A stretch of 64,000 bases of DNA from JACDBZ01 sp036262075 (GCA_036262075.1 DATAJO010000022.1:1-64000), one strand, 5' to 3'; positions 9,382 through 18,052 are shown, counted from the stretch's first letter. Notes: a model not told the origin generated them from the letters alone. Numbers and translations are program-made.

Positions 9382-10055
9382 CGGCGTCCGGACCCGGACG
9401 GGCCGATGCCGGACATGGCGAAGAACTCGGAGCGCAGCGCCGGATCGCGCTCGTAGACGCCGCGGTACGCCGTCGTGCGGGTGCTGGCGAGATCCTCGTG
9501 CACGCCGCGCATCTGCGTGCACAGGTGATCGGCCTCGAGGTGGACGGCCACGCCGTGCGCGCCGAGCAGGTCACGCAGCCCATCGGCGATCTGGTGGGTC
9601 ATGCGCTCCTGCACGCCGAAGCGGCGGGTGAGGACGCGGACGAGCCGGGTGAGCTTGCTGATGCCGATGATCTGGTCGTGGGCCACGTAGCCGACGTGGG
9701 CCGTGCCGAAGAACGGCAGGGCATGGTGCTCGCACAGCGCGAAGAAGGGGATCGGCCCCTCGACGATCTGCGCCAGCTCGCAGCTCGCGCCGCCGTGGCA
9801 CTCGGTCGGGAAGACGGTGACGAGCTTGGGGTCGCCCTCGTAGCCATCGGTGGCGTCGAACATCGCCTGCAGGAAGCGCCGCGGCGTGTCGGCCGTCCCG
9901 GGCGTGTCGAGGTTCATGCCGAGGGCGGTGAACATCTCGGCCAGGTAACCCTCGAACCGGTCGCGCTGGCCGGCGTCCAGGGTGCGGATGCTCCGATCGA
10001 GCCACGGGACGCTGGGTCCGGGGTTCGTGCCGTTGGTGTGCGAGGTCGCGGTCAT
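9378..10055 (-). CDS. folE: GTP cyclohydrolase I
   Basis: The 225-residue enzyme converts GTP to 7,8-dihydroneopterin triphosphate, the first step of folate or tetrahydrobiopterin synthesis. Zinc and active-site motifs are visible: CEHHALPFFGTAHVGY and HLCTQMRGV, with QERMTHQIAD in between. Length is typical of the bacterial type I enzyme. ATG 10055 is preceded by GGAG five bases upstream. It is the first gene of a four-gene minus-strand operon: folE, RibD-like reductase, FAD reductase, glycosyltransferase. No other folate gene (folP, folK, folB) lies in the window. Confidence 0.96.
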   Translation of the reverse strand: MTATSHTNGTNPGPSVPWLDRSIRTLDAGQRDRFEGYLAEMFTALGMNLDTPGTADTPRRFLQAMFDATDGYEGDPKLVTVFPTECHGGASCELAQIVEGPIPFFALCEHHALPFFGTAHVGYVAHDQIIGISKLTRLVRVLTRRFGVQERMTHQIADGLRDLLGAHGVAVHLEADHLCTQMRGVHEDLASTRTTAYRGVYERDPALRSEFFAMSGIGPSGSGRR

Positions 10056-10116
10056 GGCGTCTCCGTGTGGGATGAGGTGGCGCGACGCACAGCCCGCCGC
10101 GCCACCGCGATGGGGG

Positions 10117-10791
10117 TCAGCGGGTGAATGCGTTCGGGAACTGGGCGACGATCCCGTCGCTGAGCATGTCGGCCATGTGCAGGATCTGGCCGTGGATGCG
10201 GTCGTACGCGGCGACATCGGCCTCGAACTCGCCCTGGAGTCGTGCGAGCGCCTCGGTAAAGGTCAGGTCGAGGTGCTCGCGCATCATGGCCTGCATCTCC
10301 GCGCGATCCCAGTTGCGCGGGTTCGCATCGGCCAGGAAGGCGCCGATCTCGTCGCCGTTGGCGTACCAGGCGGCCCGGGCAGCCTCGATCGCCGCGGCAT
10401 CCCCGGACTTCGCGGCCACGAGCAGGTCGGCCGCGCCGGTGATGTGCTCGCGGAGCAGGGTGGACAGCGCCTCGCCGGCGGCCTCGCCGTAGAACGGCTT
10501 CACGGCATCGCCGATGTCGTCCTGGTTGCGGAGCAGCCGTTCGACCGCGAAGGACGCATCGGGCCGGTCGTCGACGATGCCGATGATCGCCATCCGGGTC
10601 CAGACGATGTGGTCCTCCCACAGCCCGCGCATCGCGTCGTGGAATCCCGAGCGGGAGACCTTCGAGGCCGCGGCAGCGTCGTGGGCGTGGTTGCCGGGTG
10701 CGACCGCCAGGGCGGCACCGGCGAGGGCCAGCGCGAGGCCGGCGACGAGGGCCAGGCGCATCGGTGAGGGGATCGAGAGGGTCCGTCTCAT
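10117..10791 (-). CDS. Exported protein of unknown function
   Basis: The 224-residue protein has a signal peptide (MRLALVAGLALALAGAALAV) followed by a helical domain containing LWEDHIVWTRMAIIGI and NQDDIGDAVKPFYGEAAGEAL, which I recall as a conserved unknown family in Gram-positive and soil bacteria. The mature domain is rich in His, Asp and Glu and could be a helical bundle. ATG 10791 has AGGAG eight bases upstream. It is the last gene of the small operon that includes the cupredoxin 28 bases upstream. No enzymatic motif is recognised. Confidence 0.75.
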   Translation of the reverse strand: MRRTLSIPSPMRLALVAGLALALAGAALAVAPGNHAHDAAAASKVSRSGFHDAMRGLWEDHIVWTRMAIIGIVDDRPDASFAVERLLRNQDDIGDAVKPFYGEAAGEALSTLLREHITGAADLLVAAKSGDAAAIEAARAAWYANGDEIGAFLADANPRNWDRAEMQAMMREHLDLTFTEALARLQGEFEADVAAYDRIHGQILHMADMLSDGIVAQFPNAFTR

Positions 10792-10819
10792 GGTCGGTGT
10801 CTCCTGCGGCGGGTGCGCG

Positions 10820-11176
10820 TCACGAATCGGTGACGACGACGACGCCGGTCATGTCCGTGGGATGGAACGAGCAGTCGTATCTGTGCTCGCCTGGGCCGGT
10901 GAACCTGAAGCTCACGCTCTCGCCGGGCGGCAGCTCGAGGACGTCGCCCCCGTCGTCGATGAGGCGGACGTTGTGGGTGAAGTGGTCGTTGTTCGTCCAG
11001 GTCACCGTCGTGCCGTCGGGCACGGTGATGGCGGCCGGCTCGAACCGGTACGAGGGTGGAAGGTCGACGTGGTCGGTCGCGACCGGGTCGGCGGTCGCGC
11101 CGGGCGCGCACGCCGCGAGGAGCAGCGTGGCGCCCAGGACGATCCCGGCCAGCAGGACCGGGCGGCGGGGGATCAT
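10820..11176 (-). CDS. Cupredoxin lipoprotein (plastocyanin/azurin type)
   Basis: The 118-residue protein is a predicted lipoprotein: LLLAACAP gives a lipobox with C23. The mature part is a single cupredoxin domain whose blue-copper ligands are visible as H68 (FTHNV), C102, H105 and M109 (DCSFHPTDM). It likely transfers electrons or binds copper on the outer face of the membrane. ATG 11176 overlaps the TGA of the preceding membrane protein gene. It is encoded with two small membrane proteins and an exported protein, divergent from a cysteine-bearing regulator. The redox partner is not known. Confidence 0.92.
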   Translation of the reverse strand: MIPRRPVLLAGIVLGATLLLAACAPGATADPVATDHVDLPPSYRFEPAAITVPDGTTVTWTNNDHFTHNVRLIDDGGDVLELPPGESVSFRFTGPGEHRYDCSFHPTDMTGVVVVTDS

Positions 11177-11481
11177 GCCCGGCCTTCGCTGCCGCGCAGC
11201 CGCGCCGTGACGCCGCGGGTCGCGGCCACGAACACCAGCACGATGGCCACCAGGTTGAAGACCTCGGCGATCGTGTGGGCGAACAGGATGACCGTCCAGT
11301 CCAGGTGGTAGGTCATGTACGTCAGCTCGCCGGCGGCATACAGGGTGAACGCCCAGCCGAGGAGGGGCGCATCGGCGTCGAAGCTGCGCCAGGCGAAGTA
11401 GGCGCCGATCGCGAAGGCCGCGAGGTGGATGGCCAGGAAGACCGGCGGGGGCAGGACGTTGATGAAGTCACCGATGGGCAT
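11173..11481 (-). CDS. Small membrane protein of the cupredoxin operon
   Basis: The 102-residue protein has three hydrophobic helices (PPPVFLAIHLAAFAIGAYFAW, LGWAFTLYAAGELTYMTYH, TIAEVFNLVAIVLVFVAA). A His and several Tyr lie in or near the membrane, but there is no recognised heme or copper motif. ATG 11481 has AGGAGG about ten bases upstream and lies inside the end of the previous gene (14-base overlap). Its own stop overlaps the cupredoxin ATG, so the three proteins are made together. No family name is known to me. Confidence 0.7.
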   Translation of the reverse strand: MPIGDFINVLPPPVFLAIHLAAFAIGAYFAWRSFDADAPLLGWAFTLYAAGELTYMTYHLDWTVILFAHTIAEVFNLVAIVLVFVAATRGVTARLRGSEGRA

Positions 11482-11749
11482 TGCTGTCTGGGCCTCCTTG
11501 CGTGGCCGCGCTCCCGCGGCGGGTCTGGCGGCGGGCGCCGTGGATGACGACGCCCGCCAGGACGAGGGCCATGCCCGCGATGCCGACCAGGTGCGCCGCG
11601 TGGGCGGACGCGAATGCCTCCGCCTCGTGCGCGTGGTGGTCGACCGGGCCGAGATGGATCACGACGTCCATGACCCCGCCCACGGCCATCAGCGCGAGGC
11701 CGAGGATCATCGCGAGCGGGAGGCGTCGGATCCGTTCTATCACGAACAT
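11468..11749 (-). CDS. Small membrane protein, first gene of the cupredoxin operon
   Basis: The 93-residue protein has two predicted helices (LPLAMILGLALMAVGGVMDVV and HLVGIAGMALVLAGVVIHG) joined by a His-rich loop, HLGPVDHHAHEAE. That loop could bind metal, fitting a copper-linked operon, but this is inference. ATG 11749 has no SD. The hexamer TATCCC (complement of 11756-11761) lies six bases upstream, so the mRNA is probably leaderless. It heads a four-gene minus-strand operon. Confidence 0.7.
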   Translation of the reverse strand: MFVIERIRRLPLAMILGLALMAVGGVMDVVIHLGPVDHHAHEAEAFASAHAAHLVGIAGMALVLAGVVIHGARRQTRRGSAATQGGPDSNAHR

Positions 11750-11755
11750 TGATTA

Positions 11756-11785
11756 GGGATACACCCGGACCGTCGCCGGTGTCAA
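11756..11785 (-). promoter_or_regulatory. Promoter of the cupredoxin operon
   Basis: On the minus strand TTGACA (complement of 11780-11785) is followed after 18 bases by TATCCC (complement of 11756-11761), six bases before the ATG at 11749. The -35 is a perfect consensus match. It is three bases from the dyad at 11788-11813, so a protein bound there could block both this promoter and the divergent one. Confidence 0.65.
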
Positions 11786-11787
11786 GT

Positions 11788-11816
11788 CTATCGCCAACAA
11801 AGGCGTGTGATAGAGT
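11788..11816 (+). promoter_or_regulatory. Candidate operator overlapping the regulator's -10
   Basis: CTATC at 11788-11792 and GATAG at 11809-11813 form inverted half-sites 16 bases apart, and GCC/GGC (11793-11795, 11802-11804) adds a second small dyad. The right half overlaps a -10-like TAGAGT at 11811-11816, which lies six bases before the regulator's ATG. The arrangement suggests autorepression by the divergently encoded HTH protein. Confidence 0.45.
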
Positions 11817-11822
11817 TTCCGC

Positions 11823-12533
11823 ATGACGGAATCCGCGCGCGACGACCTGGCGGCCATCGGGCTGCTGGATGAGCCGATTCGACGGCGGCTCTACGACTGG
11901 GTCGTCGCCCAACCCGAGCCGGTCGGCCGCGAGGCGGCCGCCCATGCCGTCGGCGTGTCGCGCGCCATCGCGACCTTCCACCTCGACAAGCTCGCCGAGG
12001 CCGGGCTGCTCGACTCGTCCTATCGCCGCCTCACCGGCCGCGTCGGGCCGGGCGCCGGTCGACCCGCCCGCGTCTACTGGCGGGCGTCGCGCGAGTTCAG
12101 CGTGTCGCTGCCCGAGCGACGGTACGCGCGCGCCGCCGACCTGTTCGCGTCGGCCCTGGAGCGGATCGGGAACGGCGGCCCACCGCCCGCGCTGACCGAT
12201 GCGGCCCACGAGATGGGGGAGCAGCTGGGATCAGGCTTCCGCCGCGGCAGCGGCCGTGCTCGCCTGACGAAGGCCCTGGAGCAGGGCGGCTACGAGCCGA
12301 TCACCGATGCACACGGGACCATCCGGCTGCGCAACTGTCCCTTCGACGCCCTCACCGACGCGCATCGGAACCTGGTGTGCGGGACGAACCTGGCGCTGGC
12401 CAGCGGCCTCATCGACGGCGTCGGCGCCGATGACCTGCGACCCACCCTCGATCCGCAGCCGGGCTACTGCTGCGTCGCCTTCATTCCGCGCGGCGAGCAC
12501 CGCGCCCAGGGAAGCGGCGCGCGGCCGGAATAG
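11823..12533 (+). CDS. HTH transcriptional regulator with C-terminal cysteine cluster (SufR-like)
   Basis: The 236-residue protein begins with an ArsR/SufR-like winged helix: LDEPIRRRLYDWVV, then VGVSRAIATFHLDKLAEAGLL as the recognition region. The C-terminal half holds C172 (NCPF), C186 (LVCG) and C216-C217 (GYCCV). The C-x13-C spacing and trailing cysteines resemble SufR-type regulators that bind an iron-sulfur cluster. A redox- or metal-responsive repressor of the divergent cupredoxin operon is inferred. TAGAGT lies six bases upstream of the ATG with no SD (leaderless type). Without the cluster it would simply be an ArsR-family regulator. Confidence 0.82.
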   Translation: MTESARDDLAAIGLLDEPIRRRLYDWVVAQPEPVGREAAAHAVGVSRAIATFHLDKLAEAGLLDSSYRRLTGRVGPGAGRPARVYWRASREFSVSLPERRYARAADLFASALERIGNGGPPPALTDAAHEMGEQLGSGFRRGSGRARLTKALEQGGYEPITDAHGTIRLRNCPFDALTDAHRNLVCGTNLALASGLIDGVGADDLRPTLDPQPGYCCVAFIPRGEHRAQGSGARPE

Positions 12534-12636
12534 GGGGGATCAGGCCGGGTCGCCGAACGTGAACCTGGCGTGCATTCCGGACGGCGGATGGCAGGAATCG
12601 GCGGCATGCTGACGGGCCGATAGACTGGATCCTCCC

Positions 12637-15600
12637 GTGAGCGCTCGATCCCGAACCGATCCCCTCGCCCCCTTCAGCCAGGCCACGCGCGCCTGGTTCG
12701 AGGAGGCATTCGCGGCGCCGACGCGCGCCCAGGAGTCCGGCTGGGAGGCCATCAGTGGTGGCAGGCACACCCTGATTCATGCGCCAACCGGGTCGGGCAA
12801 GACGCTGGCCGCCTTCCTGTGGACCCTGGATCGGCTCATCAGCGAGCCGCGCCCAGCGACGCCATCGGTCCGCGTCCTGTACGTCAGCCCGCTGAAGGCG
12901 CTCGCCTACGACGTCGAGCGCAACCTCCGCGCGCCGCTGGCCGGCATCCGGCGCACTGCCGGGCGGCTCGGGCTCGACGTGCCGGAGATCACCGTCGGGT
13001 CGCGCACCGGCGACACCCCGGCCGAGGCGCGCCGGCAGCTGACGCGCACGCCGCCCGACATCCTGGTCACGACGCCCGAGTCGCTCTACCTGCTCCTCAC
13101 AAGCCAGGCGCGCGAGATCCTGCGCGGCGTCGAGCACGTCATCGTGGACGAGGTGCACGCCATCGCGGCCACGAAGCGCGGGGCGCACCTCGCCCTCAGC
13201 CTCGAGCGGCTCACGCATCTCGCGACGGCCGATCCCCAGCGCATCGGCCTGTCGGCCACCCAGCGGCCGCTGGAGGCGATCGCCGCCTTCCTCGGCGGCG
13301 CGGGCCGCGAGACTGAAATCGTCGACGCCGGCGCCCGCAAGCCGCTCGACCTCGAGGTCATCGTGCCGGTCGAGGACATGGCCCGCATGGGCGAGGCCAT
13401 GGACGTCGACGAGGCGCCGGGCGGGCCGGCCACCGGCCCCGAGGCGCGCCACTCGATCTGGCCGAGCATCCACCCCGAGCTGCTCGAGCTCATCCGCGCG
13501 CACACCTCGACGCTGATCTTCGTGAACTCGCGACGCCTGGCCGAGCGACTCGCGGCCCGCCTCAACGAGCTCGCCGGGGAGGAGCTCGTCCGCGCCCACC
13601 ACGGCTCGATCGCGCGCGAGCAGCGGCTCGAGATCGAGGAGCAGCTGAAGCAGGGTCGGCTGCCGGCGCTCGTCGCCACCTCGAGCCTGGAGCTCGGCAT
13701 CGACATGGGGGCCATCGACCTCGTCATCCAGGTCGAGGCGCCGCCCTCGGTCGCCTCCGGCATGCAGCGCATCGGGCGGGCGGGCCACTCGGTCGGCGAG
13801 AGGAGCGTCGGCCGCATCTTCCCGAAGTACCGCGGCGATCTCGTCGAGGCGGCGGTCGTCGCCGAGCGGATGCTGGCCGGGGCGATCGAGGAGACCCGGA
13901 TCCCGCGCAATCCGCTCGACGTGCTCGCCCAGCAGCTCGTCGCGATCTGCGCCCACGACCGATGGACCGTCGACGACCTCCATCGGCTCGTCACCCGGGC
14001 CGACTCGTTCCGCGAGCTCAGCCGCGAGCAGCTCACCGGCGTGCTCGACATGCTCTCCGGCCGTTACCCGTCCGACGAGTTCGCCGACCTCAAGCCGCGC
14101 CTCGTCTGGGACCGCCAGACCGACGAGGTCGCGTCGCGCAACGACGCGCGCGTCGTGGCCATCACCAGTGGCGGCACGATCCCGGACCGCGGCCTGTACG
14201 GCGTGTTCCTGCCCGGCGACGACGGGGGGCGCGGCGGCCGCCGCGTCGGCGAGCTCGACGAGGAGATGGTCTACGAGTCGCGCGTCGGCGAGACGTTCCT
14301 GCTCGGCGCCTCGACCTGGCGGATCGAGGAGATCCGGCCCGACCGGGTGATCGTCACGCCGGCGCCCGGCGAGCCGGGCAAGATGCCGTTCTGGCACGGC
14401 GACTCGGTCGGGCGGCCGATCGAGCTCGGGCGGGCCATCGGCGCCTTCCTGCGCGAGCTGGAGCCGATGAAGCCCGATGCGGCCCTGAAGCGGGTTCGGG
14501 AGGACCACGCCCTCGACGAGCGAGCGGCCCGCAACCTCCTCGCCTACCTCGGCGAGCAGCGCGAGGTCACCGGCGCGCTGCCGACGGACCGCACGATCCT
14601 CATCGAGCGCTTCCGCGACGAGCTCGGCGACTGGCGGGTCGCGATCCTCACCCCGTTCGGCGGCCGCGTCCACGCCCCGTGGTCGATGGCCATCGAGGCG
14701 CGGCTCCGCGAGCGGCACGGCGTCGAGGTCCAGACGATCTGGTCCGACGACGGGATCGCCGTCCGGCTGCCCGAGGGCGCCGAGGCCGACGGCACGATCG
14801 AGTCGGCGCTCCTCCTCGAGCCGGAGGAGATCGAGGACCTGCTCATGGCCGAGCTCGGCGGGTCGGCGATGTTCGCCGCCCGCTTCCGCGAGAACGCGGC
14901 CCGCGCCCTCCTCCTGCCGCGCCGCCGGCCCGGGCAGCGCACGCCGCTGTGGATGCAGCGCCAGAAGTCGGCCGATCTCCTCGCCGTGGCGAGCCAGTAC
15001 GGCTCGTTCCCGATCATCCTCGAGACGTACCGCGAGATCCTGCGCGACGTCTTCGACATGCCGGCCCTCGTCGAGCTGCTCGGCGCCATCCGCTCGCGCC
15101 GGATCCGGGTCGTGAGCGTCGAGACTCGATCGGCGTCGCCGTTCGCGAGCTCGCTGATGTTCGACTACCTCGGCTCGTTCATGTACGAGGGCGACGCGCC
15201 GCTCGGCGAGCGCCGGGCGCAGGCGCTGGCGCTCGACCGCGACCTCCTGGCCGAGCTGCTCGGCAGCGAGGAGCTGCGCGAGCTCATCGACCCCGATGCC
15301 GTCGCCTCCCTCGAGCTCGAGCTCCAGGCCCTCGCCGGGTCGCGCCGGGCCCGCACGGCCGACGGCGTCGCCGACCTCCTGCGGCGCCTGGGTGACCTGC
15401 GCGCCGACGAGGTCGAGGCCCGCGTCGTCGACGACCTGGATGCCGCGGCCGCCCTGCGCGAGCTCGAGCGGTCCCGTCGCGCGGTCCGGGTCCGGGTGGC
15501 CGGCGAGGAGCGCTGGATCGCGATCGAGGACGTCGCCCGCTACCGTGACGCGGTCGGGGCCTCACCGCCGCCGGGCGTGGCCGAGACGTGGCTGGCACCG

Positions 15601-17094
15601 AGCGAGGCGCCGCTCGACGCGCTCCTTGTGCGCTGGGCCCGCACCCATGCGCCGTTCACCGCCGATGCTCCCGCCGGTCGCTGGGGAATCGCCCGCGCCA
15701 CGGTCGAGGAGCGGCTCCACGCCCTCGTGGCCGCCGGCACGCTGCTCGAGGGCGCGTTCCGGCCGGGCGGGGCGGCCCACGAGTTCACCGATCCCGACGT
15801 CCTGCGTCAGCTCCGTCGCCGCTCGCTGGCCCGCCTGCGCCGGGAGGTCGAGCCGGTCGAGCCCGACGTCCTCGCCCGCTTCCTGCCCGCCTGGCAGGGC
15901 GTCGGCGGCGCGGCCGGCGGCCTCGGCCGGCTGCTCGAGGTCGTGGCCCAGCTCGAGGGCGTGCCGATTCCCGCATCGGTCCTCGAGCGCGACGTCCTGC
16001 CGGCCCGGGTCGCCGGCTACACGCCGCGCCTCCTCGACGAGCTCGGCGCGGCGGGCGAGGTGGTGTGGATCGGGCGCGGGGCGCTCGGGCGCGACGACGG
16101 TCGGATCGCGCTCTACCGCCGCGACCGGGTCGAGCTGCTCGCCACGGCCGGCGCCGCCGAGGACCGGCCCTCGAGCCCGCTGCACGACGCCATCCGCACC
16201 CACCTCCTGCGCCGCGGCGCGTCGTTCTTCCCGCAGCTGCGCGCCGCCATCCCCGACGCGCGATCCGATGCCGAGCTGCTCGACGCGCTGTGGGACCTCG
16301 TCTGGGCCGGCGAGGTCACGAACGACACGTTCGGCGCGCTCCGCGCCCTGTCGCTGCCGCGCTCGCGCTCGAAGGCGGCGCCCCGCCCGGGCCGCCTCGT
16401 GGCGCTCGGCCCGCCGCGGGCCGCCGGACGCTGGTCGCTCGTCGCGGACCTCGTCGGGGAGGAGCGCTCGCCGACCGAGCGGGGCCACGCGCTGGCCACC
16501 GCGCTCCTCGAGCGGCACGGCGTCGTGACCCGCGAGGCGCTGGCGGCCGAGGGCATCGCCGGTGGCTACGCGGCCGTCTACCCGGTCCTGCGCGCCATGG
16601 AGGAGTCCGGCCGCGCGCGGCGCGGCTACTTCGTGGCCGGCCTCGGGGCGGCGCAGTTCGCGCTGCCCGGCGCCGTCGACCGGCTCCGCGCGGCGCGCGA
16701 CGCCGAGGACGGATCGGCGCTCGTCCTGGCGGCCACCGATCCGGCACAGCCGTACGGCGCGGCACTGCCGTGGCCCCGCGGCGCCGACGACGAGCGGCTG
16801 CCGCTTCAGCGGGCCGCCGGCGCGCACGTCGTCCTCGTCGACGGCCGGGCGGCGCTCTACCTCGAGCGCGGCGGGCGGAGCCTCGTCACCCTGCCGGCGG
16901 CCGCCTCCGACACCGAGGTCCGGGATCGGGCGGTCGCGGCGCTGTCCTCGCTCGTCGCCGAGGGTGGGCCGATGCGCGAGCTGCGGCTGGAGCGCGTCGA
17001 CCGCGGCCCGGTGGCCGAGTCGCCGCTGGCCGAGCCGCTCCGGGAGGCCGGCTTCCGGCCCAGCTACCGCGGCTACCTGCTGCGCCGGCCCTGA
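12637..17094 (+). CDS. lhr: Lhr-type DEAD/DEAH-box ATP-dependent helicase
   Basis: This 1485-residue protein is near full length for Lhr (about 1500). The N-terminal helicase core shows HAPTGSGKT (Walker A, K55), VDEVHAIAATKRG (DEVH at 171-174), LSATQRP (motif III) and MQRIGRAGHSVGERS (motif VI). It is followed by Lhr winged-helix and core regions and a long C-terminal extension. Lhr helicases unwind 3'-tailed DNA and RNA:DNA hybrids and act in repair. The GTG start follows TAGACT (12621-12626) by ten bases and there is no convincing SD. The gene stands alone. Confidence 0.94.
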   Translation: MSARSRTDPLAPFSQATRAWFEEAFAAPTRAQESGWEAISGGRHTLIHAPTGSGKTLAAFLWTLDRLISEPRPATPSVRVLYVSPLKALAYDVERNLRAPLAGIRRTAGRLGLDVPEITVGSRTGDTPAEARRQLTRTPPDILVTTPESLYLLLTSQAREILRGVEHVIVDEVHAIAATKRGAHLALSLERLTHLATADPQRIGLSATQRPLEAIAAFLGGAGRETEIVDAGARKPLDLEVIVPVEDMARMGEAMDVDEAPGGPATGPEARHSIWPSIHPELLELIRAHTSTLIFVNSRRLAERLAARLNELAGEELVRAHHGSIAREQRLEIEEQLKQGRLPALVATSSLELGIDMGAIDLVIQVEAPPSVASGMQRIGRAGHSVGERSVGRIFPKYRGDLVEAAVVAERMLAGAIEETRIPRNPLDVLAQQLVAICAHDRWTVDDLHRLVTRADSFRELSREQLTGVLDMLSGRYPSDEFADLKPRLVWDRQTDEVASRNDARVVAITSGGTIPDRGLYGVFLPGDDGGRGGRRVGELDEEMVYESRVGETFLLGASTWRIEEIRPDRVIVTPAPGEPGKMPFWHGDSVGRPIELGRAIGAFLRELEPMKPDAALKRVREDHALDERAARNLLAYLGEQREVTGALPTDRTILIERFRDELGDWRVAILTPFGGRVHAPWSMAIEARLRERHGVEVQTIWSDDGIAVRLPEGAEADGTIESALLLEPEEIEDLLMAELGGSAMFAARFRENAARALLLPRRRPGQRTPLWMQRQKSADLLAVASQYGSFPIILETYREILRDVFDMPALVELLGAIRSRRIRVVSVETRSASPFASSLMFDYLGSFMYEGDAPLGERRAQALALDRDLLAELLGSEELRELIDPDAVASLELELQALAGSRRARTADGVADLLRRLGDLRADEVEARVVDDLDAAAALRELERSRRAVRVRVAGEERWIAIEDVARYRDAVGASPPPGVAETWLAPSEAPLDALLVRWARTHAPFTADAPAGRWGIARATVEERLHALVAAGTLLEGAFRPGGAAHEFTDPDVLRQLRRRSLARLRREVEPVEPDVLARFLPAWQGVGGAAGGLGRLLEVVAQLEGVPIPASVLERDVLPARVAGYTPRLLDELGAAGEVVWIGRGALGRDDGRIALYRRDRVELLATAGAAEDRPSSPLHDAIRTHLLRRGASFFPQLRAAIPDARSDAELLDALWDLVWAGEVTNDTFGALRALSLPRSRSKAAPRPGRLVALGPPRAAGRWSLVADLVGEERSPTERGHALATALLERHGVVTREALAAEGIAGGYAAVYPVLRAMEESGRARRGYFVAGLGAAQFALPGAVDRLRAARDAEDGSALVLAATDPAQPYGAALPWPRGADDERLPLQRAAGAHVVLVDGRAALYLERGGRSLVTLPAAASDTEVRDRAVAALSSLVAEGGPMRELRLERVDRGPVAESPLAEPLREAGFRPSYRGYLLRRP

Positions 17095-17116
17095 GCCGCA
17101 CGCGCCACACGACGAC

Positions 17117-17148
17117 GTTCCGGACACGACGAAACGTCCCGAAGGAAC
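17117..17148 (+). terminator. Possible terminator after lhr
   Basis: GTTCC-GGAC (17117-17125) pairs with GTCC-GGAAC (17136-17148) around a ten-base loop, with CGAA bulged on the 3' side. It begins 22 bases after the lhr stop. No U-tract follows, so this is tentative. Confidence 0.35.
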
Positions 17149-17238
17149 CACGAGACCCGTTGATGCAATCTCCGGGTCCACGGACTCCTCCGGGACAGGA
17201 ACTACTCTATCGCCCGCTCGGCGGGCTGCCTAGCCCGG

Positions 17239-17289
17239 TTGTCCACGACTTTCGGGCCTGATCGGGCGGTTATCCACCACCCGTCCACA
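17239..17289 (+). other. Cluster of DnaA-box-like nonamers
   Basis: TTGTCCACG (17239-17247), TTATCCACC (17270-17278) and the weaker CCGTCCACA (17281-17289) lie in the same orientation in a 205-base gap between lhr and the ABC operon. The first two differ by one or two bases from known DnaA boxes. A 6-bp hairpin (GCCCGC/GCGGGC, 17212-17226) precedes them. No AT-rich unwinding element and no dnaA or dnaN gene is near, so an origin is unlikely. Confidence 0.3.
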
Positions 17290-17299
17290 TCGGCCTTCG

Positions 17300-18052
17300 T
17301 CAGACCTGGAGGCGGCCGGCCTCGATGATCCGCTGCAGGAACTGCCGCGTCCGCGGCTCGGCGGGATCGGTGAAGAGGCGGTCGGGCGGACCCTGCTCGA
17401 GGATGCGCCCGCCGTCGACGAACGCGATCCGATGGGCGATGTCGCGCGCGAAGCCCATCTCGTGGGTGGCGATGAGCATGGTCATGCCCTCGGCGGCGAG
17501 CTCGCGGATGACGTTGAGCACCTCGGCCACGAGCTCGGGGTCGAGCGCGCTCGTCACCTCGTCGAGCAGCAGCAGCCGGGGCTCCATGGCCAGCGCGCGC
17601 ACGATCGCCACGCGCTGCTGCTGGCCACCCGACAGGCGGTCGGGGTAATCGAGCCGCTTGTCGGCGAGGCCGAAGCGCTCGAGCAGCTCGGTGGCGCGCG
17701 CCTCCGCATCGGCCCTCGGAAGCCTGAGGACGCGGCGCGGGGCGAGCGTCACGTTGTCGAGGACCGACATGTGCGGGAAGAGGTTGTACGACTGGAACAC
17801 GATTCCGATCCCGCGCCGCACGAGGTCGACGTCGATGCCCTCGGCCGTGATCTCCCGGCCGCCGACCACGATCCGGCCGGCGTCGATCGGCTCGGTCAGG
17901 TTGATGCAGCGCAGGAGCGTCGACTTCCCCGAGCCCGAGGCGCCGATGAGGCACACGATCTCGTGCTCGTCCATCGCCAGCTCGAGGCCGCGCAGGACCT
18001 CCAGGTCGCCGAAGGACTTCCACAGCCCCTCGATCCGCAGCGCCTCGCTCAT
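17300..18052 (-). CDS. Amino-acid ABC transporter ATP-binding protein
   Basis: The 250-residue ATPase carries GASGSGKST (Walker A, 37-45), the Q-loop FQSYNLFPH, signature LSGGQQQR, Walker B RLLLLDEVTSALDP and switch His in ATHEMGFARD. The H-E-M-G-F-A sequence is typical of polar amino-acid importers (GlnQ/HisP). ATG 18052 overlaps the TGA of the permease gene (ATGA). With the permease and binding protein it completes a three-gene importer operon. The substrate is not resolvable from sequence. Confidence 0.95.
   Translation of the reverse strand: MSEALRIEGLWKSFGDLEVLRGLELAMDEHEIVCLIGASGSGKSTLLRCINLTEPIDAGRIVVGGREITAEGIDVDLVRRGIGIVFQSYNLFPHMSVLDNVTLAPRRVLRLPRADAEARATELLERFGLADKRLDYPDRLSGGQQQRVAIVRALAMEPRLLLLDEVTSALDPELVAEVLNVIRELAAEGMTMLIATHEMGFARDIAHRIAFVDGGRILEQGPPDRLFTDPAEPRTRQFLQRIIEAGRLQV

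Noticed and set aside
12481..14718. Long minus-strand frame opposite the Lhr helicase gene
   Set aside because: Shadow of the helicase reading frame; no domain, no SD, and it runs through the lhr promoter.
17239..17289. Chromosome origin based on DnaA-box-like repeats
   Set aside because: No AT-rich unwinding region and no dnaA, dnaN, gyrase or parAB genes nearby; three boxes are too few.
17095..17299. tRNA or other structured RNA gene in the gap after lhr
   Set aside because: No T-loop GTTCGAAT-like sequence or cloverleaf pairing could be found; only small hairpins are present.
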